Of a stretch of DNA of 64,000 bases, positions 1-8,948 are shown piece after piece. A program made the translations under genes and the position numbers. Location of the stretch: contig JAFLCN010000016.1 in the NCBI GenBank assembly GCA_017303555.1, forward strand, positions 31,396 through 95,395. The letters are read 5' to 3'. Origin of the DNA: Planctomycetota bacterium. Lineage in GTDB: Bacteria > Planctomycetota > Phycisphaerae > Phycisphaerales > UBA1924. A model generated the notes under the pieces. It was not told the DNA's origin, searched no databases, and saw nothing but the letters and a program-made list of their open reading frames with translations. Position 1 is the first letter of the stretch. The number at the start of each line of letters is the position of its first letter.

Positions 1-583
1 CGCCGTTGTCGCCGATGGTCAGATTCGCGTCGTTCCACTTGGGCGGGAAGTACGCAAGCCCTCGATCCGTGATCTCCGCGATCTTCACACTCGACACCGG
101 CTCGAAAAAGCTTTCCCAGGCGTTTGCGTCGCCGGTTTCCGTCGCATCGCGAAAGCGGGAATTGGCTCCCCAATGCACCAGAGGCTTCCGCCCCGTGATC
201 TCGGCGACGAGCAGTTGCCCCATCACGTGATCGACATCCGACCAGAACCCCTGCGCCCACGAGCGGATGATGTGATATCGATCGTTTCCGGCGGGCGACG
301 GTTTCGGCGGGGTCAAAGCCCGGGCTCGCAGCGCGGCCGTCGCGGGCGCCGGAGATGCCCGAAGAGCCTCCGCCATCTCGATCGCCCCGAGCGCGATATC
401 CGGCCGCGACACCCGCAGCGCCGTCTCCGCGATGAGCTCCCAGGCTTCGGGCAACCGCCCCCCCTCGGCGAGGACCTCGCGAGCGACCCGCTCCGCAAGC
501 TCGTACTCCCCGCGCGACATCGCGTCGGTCGCATACGCGACCATCCCGGCGTGCCGCTCATCCTGTGCCGCCAATGGCATCAT
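1..583 (-). CDS. Partial glycosyltransferase-like protein with helical (TPR-like) N-terminus
   Basis: The reading frame is open on the minus strand from ATG 583 to the window edge (about 194 codons), so the C-terminus is missing. Residues 1-95 are alanine-rich paired helices of TPR character (YATDAMSRGEYELAERVARE, then a second pair). From about residue 105 a different domain begins (RYHIIRSWAQGFWSDVDHV, later KPLVHWGANSRF and WESFFEPVS). That pattern recalls fucosyltransferase-like glycosyltransferases, from memory only, so the family call is tentative. Two adjacent ATG codons (583 and 580) could start it and neither has a clear ribosome binding site. It lies downstream of the DUF11 lipoprotein on the same strand, but a terminator separates them. 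Confidence 0.55.
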   Translation of the reverse strand, partial: MMPLAAQDERHAGMVAYATDAMSRGEYELAERVAREVLAEGGRLPEAWELIAETALRVSRPDIALGAIEMAEALRASPAPATAALRARALTPPKPSPAGNDRYHIIRSWAQGFWSDVDHVMGQLLVAEITGRKPLVHWGANSRFRDATETGDANAWESFFEPVSSVKIAEITDRGLAYFPPKWNDANLTIGDNG

Positions 584-610
584 GCGGGAGCATCGTTGGC
601 CGTCGCGCGA

Positions 611-647
611 TCGGAAAAGAAAAGGCCCGCACTTTCGCACGGGCCTT
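611..647 (-). terminator. Rho-independent terminator of the DUF11 lipoprotein gene
   Basis: On the minus strand a stem AAAGGCCCG/CGGGCCTTT with a short loop is followed by TTTTCTTTTCC. It lies about 45 bases after the stop of the lipoprotein gene and before the next minus-strand gene, so it should separate the two transcripts. Confidence 0.8.
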
Positions 648-689
648 TCGGAGAATCAGTTTGTCACAAACCGATCGTCAGGGCCGGGA

Positions 690-2312
690 TTAGCGGTTGA
701 CGTAGTTGGTGAGCTCGTCGTCACGGACCGGCGTCTTGAGTTCGGCGCAGGTCGTGGTGCCGGTGATCAGGTGCTCGCCCGGAGTCGTGGCCTTGGCCGA
801 GAACTTCCAGGTGGCGGTCTGACCGACAGCGAGGGTGCCGACGTTGAACACGCGCTTGCCGCCTTCAACAGCGTTCGCCTGAGACGAGCTGATGAAGGTG
901 ATTTCGGCCGGGATGTCCATCGTCATCTTGACGTTGGTGAGCGGCACCATGCCCTGGTTCATGACCTGGCAGGTGTACTCGTGGTTGTCGCCGACGTAAA
1001 CGACGCCGTCAACGTCGCTGACGAGCGTGCCGACGTCCGGCAGACCAGCCGTGGTGGCCGTGCACGGAGCCGAGACGGCCGTAGCGCACGGGGCCGAAGC
1101 GGTCGCGGTGGTCGCGATGCTGCCGACGCCCGAGGTCTGAACGGTCATGCTGACGGTCTTCGACGCGCCCGGAGCGAGCGAGCCGAGGTTCCAGGTGGTA
1201 CCGCCGCCGCCGTTGGTGCCGCCGTTATCAGCCGACGCGAAGGTCGCGTTGGTGGGGTTGGTCGCGGTGACCGAAGCGTTCGCCGGAGCGTCGCCCGAGT
1301 TGGTGACCGTGAACTTGAAGGTGAGGGGCTTGCCGGTGCGGCCAACCTGGCCACCCTGCGGGCATTCGGCCACGATCTTGAGGGCCGGCTGCGTGATCTT
1401 CACGGTCTGGGGCTCAGACTGGGCGAAGAGGCCGTCGTCGGCCGTGACCTTGGAGGGGATCACGAACGTGCCGGGCTTGGTGCTCTTGAGGCCGAGGCTG
1501 AAGGGCTTCGACTGGCCCTGGGCGAGGGTGCCCGCGTTGAAGGTGTAGGTCGTGGCGCCGTCCGACGTGGTGATGCCGGCCGGGAGGGTCTCGGTCACGA
1601 CGACGTTGGTCGCCGGGCCCGAACCCGTGTTCTTGACCTCAAAGGTCGCGTTGATGGCATCGCAGACCGTGGCGTTCGGCGTGACCTTGTGGGTCAGGGC
1701 GATCGCGGGCTGCACCACCTGCAGGTTCGAGCAGAGCGAGTTGGCGTAGCTGACCGTCAGGCAGGTCGAGCTGTTACCGACGGCGCCGGCCTTGGCCGTC
1801 GCGTCGATCACCACGCACTTGCCGGCCGGGACATCGCCCAGGAACCAGCGGGTCTCGCCGTTCGGGCCGCTGCTCGTCGCCTGCGGGTTGCTGGTGACGA
1901 TCTGGCGGTTCTGCATGCTGGTCGCCGTGACCATCACGTTGCTCAGAGTCTCTTTCGTCAGGTTGCTGACGTAGATCTTGTACGGGAAGTTGCTGTTGGC
2001 CTTCACCATCGAGGGGAAGACTTCCTGCAGCTGAACGTGGGCGTACTGATAGTCGTTGTTCGGGAAGCCCTGCTTGGTCGTCATCATGTCCGGGCCGATG
2101 ACCGGGTTGCACGGATCCGCGGCCTTCGCCACCGGAGCCGGGGCCGGAGCCGCCTTGGCCTTTTCCGGACGCCAGTAGTAGCCGTACGCACCAACGCGCG
2201 TCGGGGACTCGTCCGTCGGAAGGCGTTTGCCGTCCGTCTTACATCCCATCAAACCCGTTCCGACCGTCACGGCCAGCGCCGTGAACCCGACCATCTTTCC
2301 AAACATGTTCAT
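690..2312 (-). CDS. DUF11 repeat-domain lipoprotein
   Basis: A 540-residue exported lipoprotein. The start is placed at ATG 2312, which follows GAGAGGAAACTT; the open frame extends upstream but lacks lipoprotein logic. The N-terminus is basic and hydrophobic and ends in a lipobox (GTGLMGC), so it should be lipid-anchored. The rest is a chain of Ig-like beta domains of the DUF11/conserved-repeat type, with recurring phrases such as FEVKNTGSGPATNVVVTETL and FTVTNSGDAPANASVTA, roughly at residues 210-310, 330-420 and 440-530. Such proteins are surface or cell-wall structural components, often abundant in planctomycetes. The actual role is not readable from sequence. It is transcribed divergently from the downstream protease gene across a 596-base gap. 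Confidence 0.85.
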   Translation of the reverse strand: MNMFGKMVGFTALAVTVGTGLMGCKTDGKRLPTDESPTRVGAYGYYWRPEKAKAAPAPAPVAKAADPCNPVIGPDMMTTKQGFPNNDYQYAHVQLQEVFPSMVKANSNFPYKIYVSNLTKETLSNVMVTATSMQNRQIVTSNPQATSSGPNGETRWFLGDVPAGKCVVIDATAKAGAVGNSSTCLTVSYANSLCSNLQVVQPAIALTHKVTPNATVCDAINATFEVKNTGSGPATNVVVTETLPAGITTSDGATTYTFNAGTLAQGQSKPFSLGLKSTKPGTFVIPSKVTADDGLFAQSEPQTVKITQPALKIVAECPQGGQVGRTGKPLTFKFTVTNSGDAPANASVTATNPTNATFASADNGGTNGGGGTTWNLGSLAPGASKTVSMTVQTSGVGSIATTATASAPCATAVSAPCTATTAGLPDVGTLVSDVDGVVYVGDNHEYTCQVMNQGMVPLTNVKMTMDIPAEITFISSSQANAVEGGKRVFNVGTLAVGQTATWKFSAKATTPGEHLITGTTTCAELKTPVRDDELTNYVNR

Positions 2313-2908
2313 AAGTTTCCTCTCACGCTGAGACCGGACTGATGCTCCCGGCGGACCCAGCTCCGCCGGAATTCGAACACTCGATCGTGCATGCCGGTCT
2401 CGACCGCAAGCGACGACCATGACGGAAAAGACACTGCCGCGCAATCGAACCGACGCGGCGGCGAATCGCAAAACTCCAACGCCGTCCGGCGCCTTCCGGT
2501 CCTCGATCCAGAAGTTGCCAGTCGCCGTCCTTCATCCAGAAAACGTCCCCGTCAACCCGGTTTAGGGCCCGCCGAGGCGAACGCCTGCGTGACCCTCCGG
2601 GATTCTCACCGATCCAGTGTATCCATTTCAGGACCCACCTGTCATCCCCCTCGCCCGTTTGAAGCGACTTTTTCGGACTTGCCCGATAAGCTATCGGACT
2701 CGAATTGGCGCAAGTTCTGCTCGATTTGACACAAGCAGTTCCGTGCCTCTGGCGTCTCACCTGGGCGGGGTCAGTCCTATCGGTTTGAGCCTGCGGATCA
2801 TCCGCCAAACTCCGTACACGCGATCGGGTTGGCTGCAACCCGGGCGGCTCAAACCCAAAAGACGACACGACCCGTCGGTCTTCCGCTTCACCCTCAGAAA
2901 GGAACCAC
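2313..2908. other. Divergent intergenic region, likely two promoters
   Basis: 596 bases between the divergent lipoprotein and protease genes. No open frame here has coding character. A 15-base perfect palindrome (CCGATAAGCTATCGG, 2683-2697) could be an operator or simply part of a hairpin. Promoter boxes could not be placed with confidence. Confidence 0.4.
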
Positions 2909-4825
2909 GTGCTCTCAATCTCGAATCGCTCCGTGTTCACCCGGGCCGCCATGCTGACGCTTTGGGCCGGGCTTGCCGCCCCGGTCGCGCCCGCCCTCGC
3001 GGAACCCGCGGCACCCGGCACTAAGATCGCGGTCCGCACCGCCGATGACCTTCCCCGCCACACGTACAAGATCGATGGCAAGGCGAGCGATTTTCTGGTC
3101 AGCGACGCGGCGTTCAAGGCCTTCGTAGCCGAACTGAAGGCCAACACCCTTGCTGACCTCGAGAAGTACGACATCCAGGACAAGACCACCCTCAAGGGCT
3201 ACCACACGACGCTTCAGCAGATCGCTGTCTTTGAACGAAACTTCGATGAGGCCTTCCGCCAGATCGAGCTCGCCCGCGCGCTCGAAGGCAAGGAATCGTC
3301 CAGACTGATGATGGGCCAAGTCCTCCAGTCGATGGTCGCGGCCCGCAAGGCCTCCAACGAAGGGGCCGACAAGCCCGCCTACTTCGCCGCGTTCCAGACC
3401 GAGCTCAACAAGCGTGTTGGCGCATTGCCCTGGGAAAAGGTCCGCGAGAGCGTGCTTCAGGCACGCTCGACCGCTCAGATCGTCAACAAGGAACTCATCC
3501 TCGGTCAGGTCAAAGCCAACCTCGACCCCATCGTGGAGAAGAACAAGGGCGAGATTTCCGGTGATGTCGTCGGCGGCATGATCGGCATGCGCAACATGCT
3601 CGATACGATGCTCGAGCTTCAGCCCTCGGTCGCCGAGGTGTACGGCAAGCTCGCCGAGACCAACAGCAAGCCCCGTGTGGATGTGCTGAGCGCCAACAAC
3701 GTCGTGCTCGCGCCGACCGACAAGGCCTCGCCCGTCGTCATCGGAATCTGGGATTCGGGCGTCGATGTTTCGCTCTTCTCCGGCAAGCTCTGGGAGAACG
3801 CCGGCGAGAAATCAGACACGAAGGACAATGACAACGACGGTTTTACCGACAACGTCAACGGCATCGCGTACGACATGTACTGGAAGCCGACCAGCGGCCT
3901 GCTCATCTCGATCGACGAGATGAAGTCGCCGGTCAGCCTTGTTGAATCGCACACCAAGGGCGTGGGCGACAGCCAAGCCGGCGTGCAGAGCCCCGAGGCC
4001 GAGGCGTTCCGCGCGTACGTCAAGGGCCTCAAGTCCGATCAAGTCCAAGGCTTCATGGAAGATATTGGCCTCTACGGAAACTACTCGCACGGCACGCACG
4101 TGTCGGGGATCGCAGCCGAGGGCAACCCCTTCGCCCGCATCTTCGGTGTGCGCCTCACCTTCGACTTCAAGTCGATCCCGCGTTACACCTGGACCAAGGA
4201 ATTCGCGACCGACATGGCCAAGAGCTTCACCGACACGGTCGCGGCGATGCGCAAAGCCGGCGTCCGCGTCGTGAACATGTCGTGGGGCCTCGGTCGCGAG
4301 AGCATCGAGCAGGAGCTCGAGGCGAAGGGCGTGGGCGCGAACAAGGAAGAGCGTGCAGCGCTCTCGCGCGAGTATTTCAAGATCATCTCCGACGCGATGA
4401 CGGCTGCGATGGCGAGCGCGCCGGAGATCCTGTTTGTTCCCGCGGCGGGCAACAGTGACAACGACAACGCATTCGCGGAACTCATCCCCTCGGGCATCAC
4501 GCTTCCAAACGTGATGACGGTCGGTGCGATCGACTCGTCGGGCAAGCCGACGAGCTTCACGACCTTCGGCAAAGGCGTCACGATCTACGCGAACGGCTTT
4601 GAAGTGGAAAGCTACGTGCCGGGAGGCAAGCGCTTCAAGTACAGCGGCACATCGATGGCGGCGCCGAACGTGACCAACCTCGTCGGCAAGATGCTCGCGG
4701 TGAATCCGAAGCTGACGACGGCGGAAGTGGTGGAGGCGATCCGCGCGAACGCCGATCCGATGCCGGGCTACGACGGGCGGTTCATCATCAACCCGAAGAA
4801 GACGGTTGCCGCCGTCCGCAAGTAA
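2909..4825 (+). CDS. Secreted subtilisin-like serine protease (S8 family)
   Basis: 638 residues, starting with GTG 2909 preceded by AGAAAGGA. A signal peptide covers about residues 1-31 (cleavage near ALA-EP). Residues 32-260 form a helical pro-region or accessory domain without a recognised family. The peptidase domain then carries the triad in order: Asp about 282 (GIWDSGVD), His about 394 (YSHGTHVSG), oxyanion Asn (PAAGNSD) and Ser about 582 (YSGTSMAAPNV). A long insert between Asp and His (about 110 residues) is unusual and includes an acidic DNDNDG stretch that may bind calcium. It should degrade proteins outside the cytoplasm. A bidirectional terminator follows. The subtilase call is firm; the substrate is unknown. 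Confidence 0.93.
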   Translation: MLSISNRSVFTRAAMLTLWAGLAAPVAPALAEPAAPGTKIAVRTADDLPRHTYKIDGKASDFLVSDAAFKAFVAELKANTLADLEKYDIQDKTTLKGYHTTLQQIAVFERNFDEAFRQIELARALEGKESSRLMMGQVLQSMVAARKASNEGADKPAYFAAFQTELNKRVGALPWEKVRESVLQARSTAQIVNKELILGQVKANLDPIVEKNKGEISGDVVGGMIGMRNMLDTMLELQPSVAEVYGKLAETNSKPRVDVLSANNVVLAPTDKASPVVIGIWDSGVDVSLFSGKLWENAGEKSDTKDNDNDGFTDNVNGIAYDMYWKPTSGLLISIDEMKSPVSLVESHTKGVGDSQAGVQSPEAEAFRAYVKGLKSDQVQGFMEDIGLYGNYSHGTHVSGIAAEGNPFARIFGVRLTFDFKSIPRYTWTKEFATDMAKSFTDTVAAMRKAGVRVVNMSWGLGRESIEQELEAKGVGANKEERAALSREYFKIISDAMTAAMASAPEILFVPAAGNSDNDNAFAELIPSGITLPNVMTVGAIDSSGKPTSFTTFGKGVTIYANGFEVESYVPGGKRFKYSGTSMAAPNVTNLVGKMLAVNPKLTTAEVVEAIRANADPMPGYDGRFIINPKKTVAAVRK

Positions 4826-4839
4826 TGTGCTGAGTCCTT

Positions 4840-4912
4840 TGGTCCTGAGTCCTGGGTCGAGCCGGGCATTGCTCGAATGAACACCGGCGCAGGACACAGG
4901 ACACAAATCACA
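4840..4912. repeat. Imperfect short repeats (GAGTCCT / AGGACAC)
   Basis: The stretch after the protease stop contains direct copies of TGAGTCCT and, further on, AGGACACAGGACAC, which is partly complementary to the first block. It looks like low-complexity intergenic repeat DNA and could fold into a weak hairpin. Confidence 0.4.
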
Positions 4913-4921
4913 GGCTGAAAA

Positions 4922-4946
4922 AAAACCCCGCTGAACGCGGGGTTTT
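4922..4946. terminator. Bidirectional terminator between protease and SYLF genes
   Basis: A perfect 10-bp stem (AAAACCCCGC/GCGGGGTTTT) sits between the convergent protease and SYLF lipoprotein genes, with A-run and T-run on its two sides, so it can act on both strands. Confidence 0.9.
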
Positions 4947-4969
4947 CATTTTCAGATGTGTCCGTGAAT

Positions 4970-5551
4970 TTACATGGCCGACTGCATGTTCGCATCTGGC
5001 CAGAAGCGTGCCGCACCGAGGTTGGCGGTGAGGGCGAAGCCCGAGGCGGTCATCTGATAGACCTGCACGCCATCGGTGTTGGTGCCGGCCTGGTTGCTGG
5101 TCGAGTTGCCCGTCACGCCGGCCGAGGCGGTTCCGCCCCATTGCCAGTTGCCGGCGACGAAGCGATCGAACGTCGCCTGGTCCTTGAAGATGATGACGAT
5201 GCGGTTTTCCTGAGCGCTGACGCCGGCGTTGAGCGAGTTGCTCGACATGCGCATGAACGTCTGCTTGCCGGTGTTGCGGGCTTCGGCCACGCCGAAGCCG
5301 TTGCTGCCACCGACGACCGCGCCCATGGCGATGGTCTGGAAAACGGCGTAGCCCGCGGCGGACTGGAGCGAGTCCTTTGCCGCCGGGTGCTCACGCTCGA
5401 GGCGAGCCAGGGCCTGATCGCGCATGAGCAGCGTGCTGGCCTGGCGCTCCGAGGTGGTCTGGCCCGACGGAGTGGCGCAGCCGCTCACCACGCCCGTCAT
5501 CCCGGCGATACCGGCGATCATCAGCGCACACGCAATGTTCCGAGTCTGCAT
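4970..5551 (-). CDS. SYLF/Ysc84-domain lipoprotein
   Basis: 193 residues starting at ATG 5551 with AAAGGA upstream. A signal sequence ends in a lipobox-like VVSGCAT, so membrane anchoring in the envelope is likely. The mature part (about residues 45-190) matches the SYLF/Ysc84 pattern as remembered: a helical lead (LEREHPAAKDSLQSAAGYAV), then AVVGGSNGFGVAEARNTGKQ and a C-terminal beta-rich half ending in GFALTANLGAARFWPD. The domain binds lipids in characterised eukaryotic members; the bacterial role is unclear. The gene stands alone and converges on the protease gene. Confidence 0.75.
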   Translation of the reverse strand: MQTRNIACALMIAGIAGMTGVVSGCATPSGQTTSERQASTLLMRDQALARLEREHPAAKDSLQSAAGYAVFQTIAMGAVVGGSNGFGVAEARNTGKQTFMRMSSNSLNAGVSAQENRIVIIFKDQATFDRFVAGNWQWGGTASAGVTGNSTSNQAGTNTDGVQVYQMTASGFALTANLGAARFWPDANMQSAM

Positions 5552-5755
5552 CTTTGTTTCCTTTAGAGTTCCCGCAAGCGTTCCGGCGCGACAACGCGCC
5601 CGCGAGTCCGAACGCACGCCATGACTCTATCAGACCAAGCGAAAAGCTTTCTCGGAGGGTGCAGTGATTCCTTCGTTTGCGCAAATCCATGTCTTTTATG
5701 GAGTTACGCGGAAAACCGGCCGCCCGCGACCAAGCCACGCGTCAACTTCGGCCAT

Positions 5756-6559
5756 TCATGCGCGTGCCGAAGCGTCCAAGACGAGCATCGCAAACGCCAT
5801 CGCGGCCATGCCCAGGTCCTCGATCAGCGTCACCGTCGTCATCGGAAGTTTGATCGCGGTGCCCAGGCACGCGCAGCGGATCGCCCGTTTGTCGAGCAGC
5901 GCGCGCAGCACGCCGACCGATCCGACAAGCATCAGTGCGATGGTGAAGATGTTTGTCGCCGCCGGCGACCACCCGCCGAGATACGCAACGCCGAGCGCGA
6001 GTTCGAGGAACGGGTAGATCCAGCCCCACGGCTTCCAGGCGCGGGCGATGATGTCGTACGAGCGATACGCATCGGCGAAGCCGCGCAGGTCGAGCAGCTT
6101 GAAGAAGGAAAAGACGAGGAAGAAGCCGGCCATGAAATCGTTCATGAAGCCGTGCCACGACCACGTTCCGCGTGCGAGCTGCGCGATCGCGCACACGCCG
6201 CAGATGTAGCCGACCACGAGCAGCAGCGGGTAGAAGCTCGGCTTGGCTTCTCCCGAAATCGTTCCGGCGGGTGCCGGAGCGGCGGGCGCCTGGACGGCCA
6301 GAGCCGGCGCGGCAATCGGGGCGAGCGGAGAAAGGGTGTACGCGCCGGCATGCCGCAGCGCGCTGCGGAGAGCATCATCCAAAGACGCCGGTGTCGCGAC
6401 TTGGTCCGTCCGTATTACTGCCCGGGGCGGGTGGAGGGTGACCGTCGCATCCTGCACGCCGGAAACGCTCTTCAGCGCCTCGGTGACGCGGCGAACGCAT
6501 GCGCTGCAGGTCATTCCTCCAATCTCGAACGCCCGATCGCCCATGTGGTGTGATTCCAT
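5756..6559 (-). CDS. HMA domain fused to MauE/DoxX-type redox membrane protein
   Basis: 267 residues. Residues 5-70 form a heavy-metal-associated domain with the metal-binding loop GMTCSAC. A proline/alanine-rich linker (about 85-110) leads to four predicted membrane helices (SFYPLLLVVGYICGVCAIAQ, FMAGFFLVFSFFKLLDL, WGWIYPFLELALGVAYL, IFTIALMLVGSVGVL). A CAC motif follows the last but one loop (RAIRCACLG). MauE/DoxX-like proteins are linked to thiol redox work at the membrane, so a copper- or metal-linked redox role is plausible but inferred. The start is ATG 6559; ATG 6544 is an alternative. It is divergent from the amylase gene, 57 bases away. Confidence 0.8.
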   Translation of the reverse strand: MESHHMGDRAFEIGGMTCSACVRRVTEALKSVSGVQDATVTLHPPRAVIRTDQVATPASLDDALRSALRHAGAYTLSPLAPIAAPALAVQAPAAPAPAGTISGEAKPSFYPLLLVVGYICGVCAIAQLARGTWSWHGFMNDFMAGFFLVFSFFKLLDLRGFADAYRSYDIIARAWKPWGWIYPFLELALGVAYLGGWSPAATNIFTIALMLVGSVGVLRALLDKRAIRCACLGTAIKLPMTTVTLIEDLGMAAMAFAMLVLDASARA

Positions 6560-6616
6560 GGCCCGGATCCGGATCTGGACCGGGCACCCATTGGATGCCG
6601 CTTCTACCCTTGCGGT

Positions 6617-8332
6617 ATGCAAAAAGCCGCTCTTTTGCTGTTGGCCGGGGCGTTCATTTCTTCGCTTGCGATCGGGCAGGCAACGACCAATCCGGCGGCG
6701 GCCTCGAAAAAGACTGAGCTTGCCGACCGATCCGATCAGCGGATGGACAACTGGTGGAACGATTCGGTGTTCTATCAGGTCTTCGTGCGCTCGTTCAAGG
6801 ACTCGGAGAAGGGCCCGCTCGCGAACGACGGCATCGGCGACTTTGCGGGGTTGATCGAAAAGCTCGACTATCTGAACGACGGCGACCCGAACACGACGAG
6901 CGACCTGGGCGTGACCGCGCTGTGGCTCATGCCGGTGTTTGAAGGTCCGACGTACCACGGCTATGAGACGAGCGACTACTACAAGATCGAGAGCGAGCAC
7001 GGGACCAACGAGGACTTCAAACGCTTCATGGCCGAGTGCAAGAAGCGGGGGATCCGCGTGATTCTCGATCTGGTGCTGAATCACACATCCAGCCAGCACC
7101 CGTGGTTCAAGAACGCGGCGGACCCGAAGGATCCGCACCACGACTGGTTCATCTGGTCGAAGGACAAGCCGGCGTGGAAAGGTCCGTGGAATCAGGAAGT
7201 CTGGTTCAACGCGGCCGATGCGGGAGGCCGGCGCAGCACCGTGGGCGGCGGCGGGCCGTACTTCTACGGCATCTTCTCCAGCCACATGCCCGATTTGAAC
7301 TACCACAATCCGGAAGTGACCAAGGAGATGAACAAGGTCACCGAGTTCTGGATCAAGGACTACGGCGTGGACGGCTATCGCCTCGATGCGATCCGCCACC
7401 TCGTCGAGAACGGCGCGCAGCAGGAAAACGTGCCCGAGACGCACGAGTGGCTCCGCAACTGGCACAAGTTCTATAAGTCGATTGACAAGAACGCCTTCAC
7501 AGTCGGTGAGGTCTGGACCGACACAGCGACGATCGCCAGCTACGTGCCGGACCAGCTCGATACGTGCTTTGAGTTCGACATGTCGTTCGCGACGATTGAT
7601 GCGGTGAACGCGGGTGATGCGAAGCGGATCAAGGACGCGACGGTGAACGCGTGGAAGGCGTACCCGCGGAACCAATTCTGCACGTTCCTCAGCAATCACG
7701 ATCAGACGCGGGTGATGACGCGCTTCGGTGATGACTTTTCGAAGGCCAAACTCGCGGCCAGCCTGCTCTTCACGCAGCCGGGCATCCCCTTCATGTATTA
7801 CGGCGAAGAGCTGGGCGTGGTGGGGGACAAGCCCGACGAAAACCTGCGCACGCCGATGCAGTGGAACGCGGACGCGACGAAAGCCGGCTTCACTTCGGGC
7901 AAGCCGTGGCGGGCCGCGAACAAGGACACGGCGACCAAGAACGTGCAGGCTGCATCGTCCGATCCGAACTCACTGCTGAATCTCTACAAGACGCTGGTGC
8001 GGCTGCGCCAGGCCAACCCGGCGCTCGCGAAGGGCGAATACACGCCCCTCGAAGCGAGCGACAAGAGCGTGTACGCGTTTGCGCGGACTGAGGGAAATCA
8101 GACGATCATCGTCGTGGCGAATCTTTCGGACAAGCCGGTGCAGGGATGCCGCATCCGCGCAGCTTCGGGCTCGTTCGGTAAGGTCGGCGTGCCTCGAGAA
8201 CTGCTGCAAACCGGCACCGCGATCAATCCGGCAGCGCCGCGTGTGGTCGGCAAAGGCGGCATCGCGGACTATGTGCCGGTGAACCAGCTCGCGCCGCGGA
8301 GCGTGTATGTGCTGGATGTGTCGGGGAAGTAA
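6617..8332 (+). CDS. Secreted GH13 alpha-amylase family glycosidase
   Basis: 571 residues with a signal peptide (about 1-20, SLAIGQA). The (beta/alpha)8 domain carries the GH13 conserved regions: DLVLNHTS, GYRLDAIRH (nucleophile Asp), VGEVW (acid/base Glu) and FLSNHDQTR (transition-state Asp). The fifth region reads MPDLN, which in the GH13 literature marks members intermediate between oligo-1,6-glucosidases and neopullulanases, so it probably hydrolyses short alpha-glucans or maltodextrins. A C-terminal beta domain follows (about 480-570). Being exported, it would act in the periplasm or outside. No transporter or other carbohydrate gene flanks it, so it appears to be a single-gene unit. Confidence 0.93.
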   Translation: MQKAALLLLAGAFISSLAIGQATTNPAAASKKTELADRSDQRMDNWWNDSVFYQVFVRSFKDSEKGPLANDGIGDFAGLIEKLDYLNDGDPNTTSDLGVTALWLMPVFEGPTYHGYETSDYYKIESEHGTNEDFKRFMAECKKRGIRVILDLVLNHTSSQHPWFKNAADPKDPHHDWFIWSKDKPAWKGPWNQEVWFNAADAGGRRSTVGGGGPYFYGIFSSHMPDLNYHNPEVTKEMNKVTEFWIKDYGVDGYRLDAIRHLVENGAQQENVPETHEWLRNWHKFYKSIDKNAFTVGEVWTDTATIASYVPDQLDTCFEFDMSFATIDAVNAGDAKRIKDATVNAWKAYPRNQFCTFLSNHDQTRVMTRFGDDFSKAKLAASLLFTQPGIPFMYYGEELGVVGDKPDENLRTPMQWNADATKAGFTSGKPWRAANKDTATKNVQAASSDPNSLLNLYKTLVRLRQANPALAKGEYTPLEASDKSVYAFARTEGNQTIIVVANLSDKPVQGCRIRAASGSFGKVGVPRELLQTGTAINPAAPRVVGKGGIADYVPVNQLAPRSVYVLDVSGK

Positions 8333-8341
8333 AACGCCAGA

Positions 8342-8797
8342 TCAGCGCCGGCCCGGCGGCTTGGACGGTGCTGGATCGCTCGTTGTCGCGGCGCTTTCTG
8401 CCTCTTCACCCGACAAGTCTTTGAGCATCTTCTCAAGCGACTTCACGACCGCTTCGGCCTTGTCTTCCTTCGCCCGCGCGATCATTCCGGTGAAGAGTTC
8501 TTCCGCGTAGGCACTCTCATCGAACGAGCTTTCGTCACGGGATGACCGGAAACGGCCTCCAGGCCGGTAGCTCACTTTGTATGAATGCTCGAACGCCTCA
8601 TCATGCGAGACATCGACGAGCCAGTCGCAGTAGTCCTTGTTCGACTTGTAGCAGTCGCATTTTTCGATCAGAGCGTGGGCTTCCTTGCGGTACTCCTCTC
8701 CGACCCTGCTCTTCCTCAGATACATGTTGCCGATGCCCGCGAGCATCACGACCAGCACGACAATCAAGCCGCCGATAGAACCAACACGTCCGAACAT
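8342..8797 (-). CDS. Hypothetical single-pass membrane protein
   Basis: 151 residues starting at ATG 8797 behind an excellent ribosome binding site (GGGGAGGCGG). One membrane helix at about residues 8-26 (GGLIVVLVVMLAGIGNMYL) is followed by a charged soluble part with three clustered cysteines (CDCYKSNKDYC) and a Lys/Glu-rich helix. The family was not recognised. It lies convergent to the amylase gene with nine bases between the stops. Confidence 0.65.
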   Translation of the reverse strand: MFGRVGSIGGLIVVLVVMLAGIGNMYLRKSRVGEEYRKEAHALIEKCDCYKSNKDYCDWLVDVSHDEAFEHSYKVSYRPGGRFRSSRDESSFDESAYAEELFTGMIARAKEDKAEAVVKSLEKMLKDLSGEEAESAATTSDPAPSKPPGRR

Positions 8798-8948
8798 AAC
8801 CGCCTCCCCGGACTAAGAATCGCAGATGATCGGCCCCGTTGCCGACAAGCTCGTCCCACCATATCAGGTGGAGAGACTTCTCACAAGTGCATGCAAGTGC
8901 GATCCACAGATTTGTGGATTGGCTTGGACGTTCGATAACGGTGGAGAA

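Noticed and set aside
432..2342. 636-codon plus-strand open frame opposite the DUF11 lipoprotein gene
   Set aside because: It is the antisense shadow of a strongly supported lipoprotein gene; its product is Arg/Gly-rich with no domain and no ribosome binding site.
2323..3195. 290-codon minus-strand frame across the protease start
   Set aside because: It overlaps the signal peptide and promoter region of the protease gene and encodes Arg/Ser-rich sequence without a domain.
6560..7699. Long N-terminal extension of the HMA-MauE frame on the minus strand
   Set aside because: The extension is antisense to the amylase gene and has no family-like sequence; only the part from 6559 reads as a real protein.
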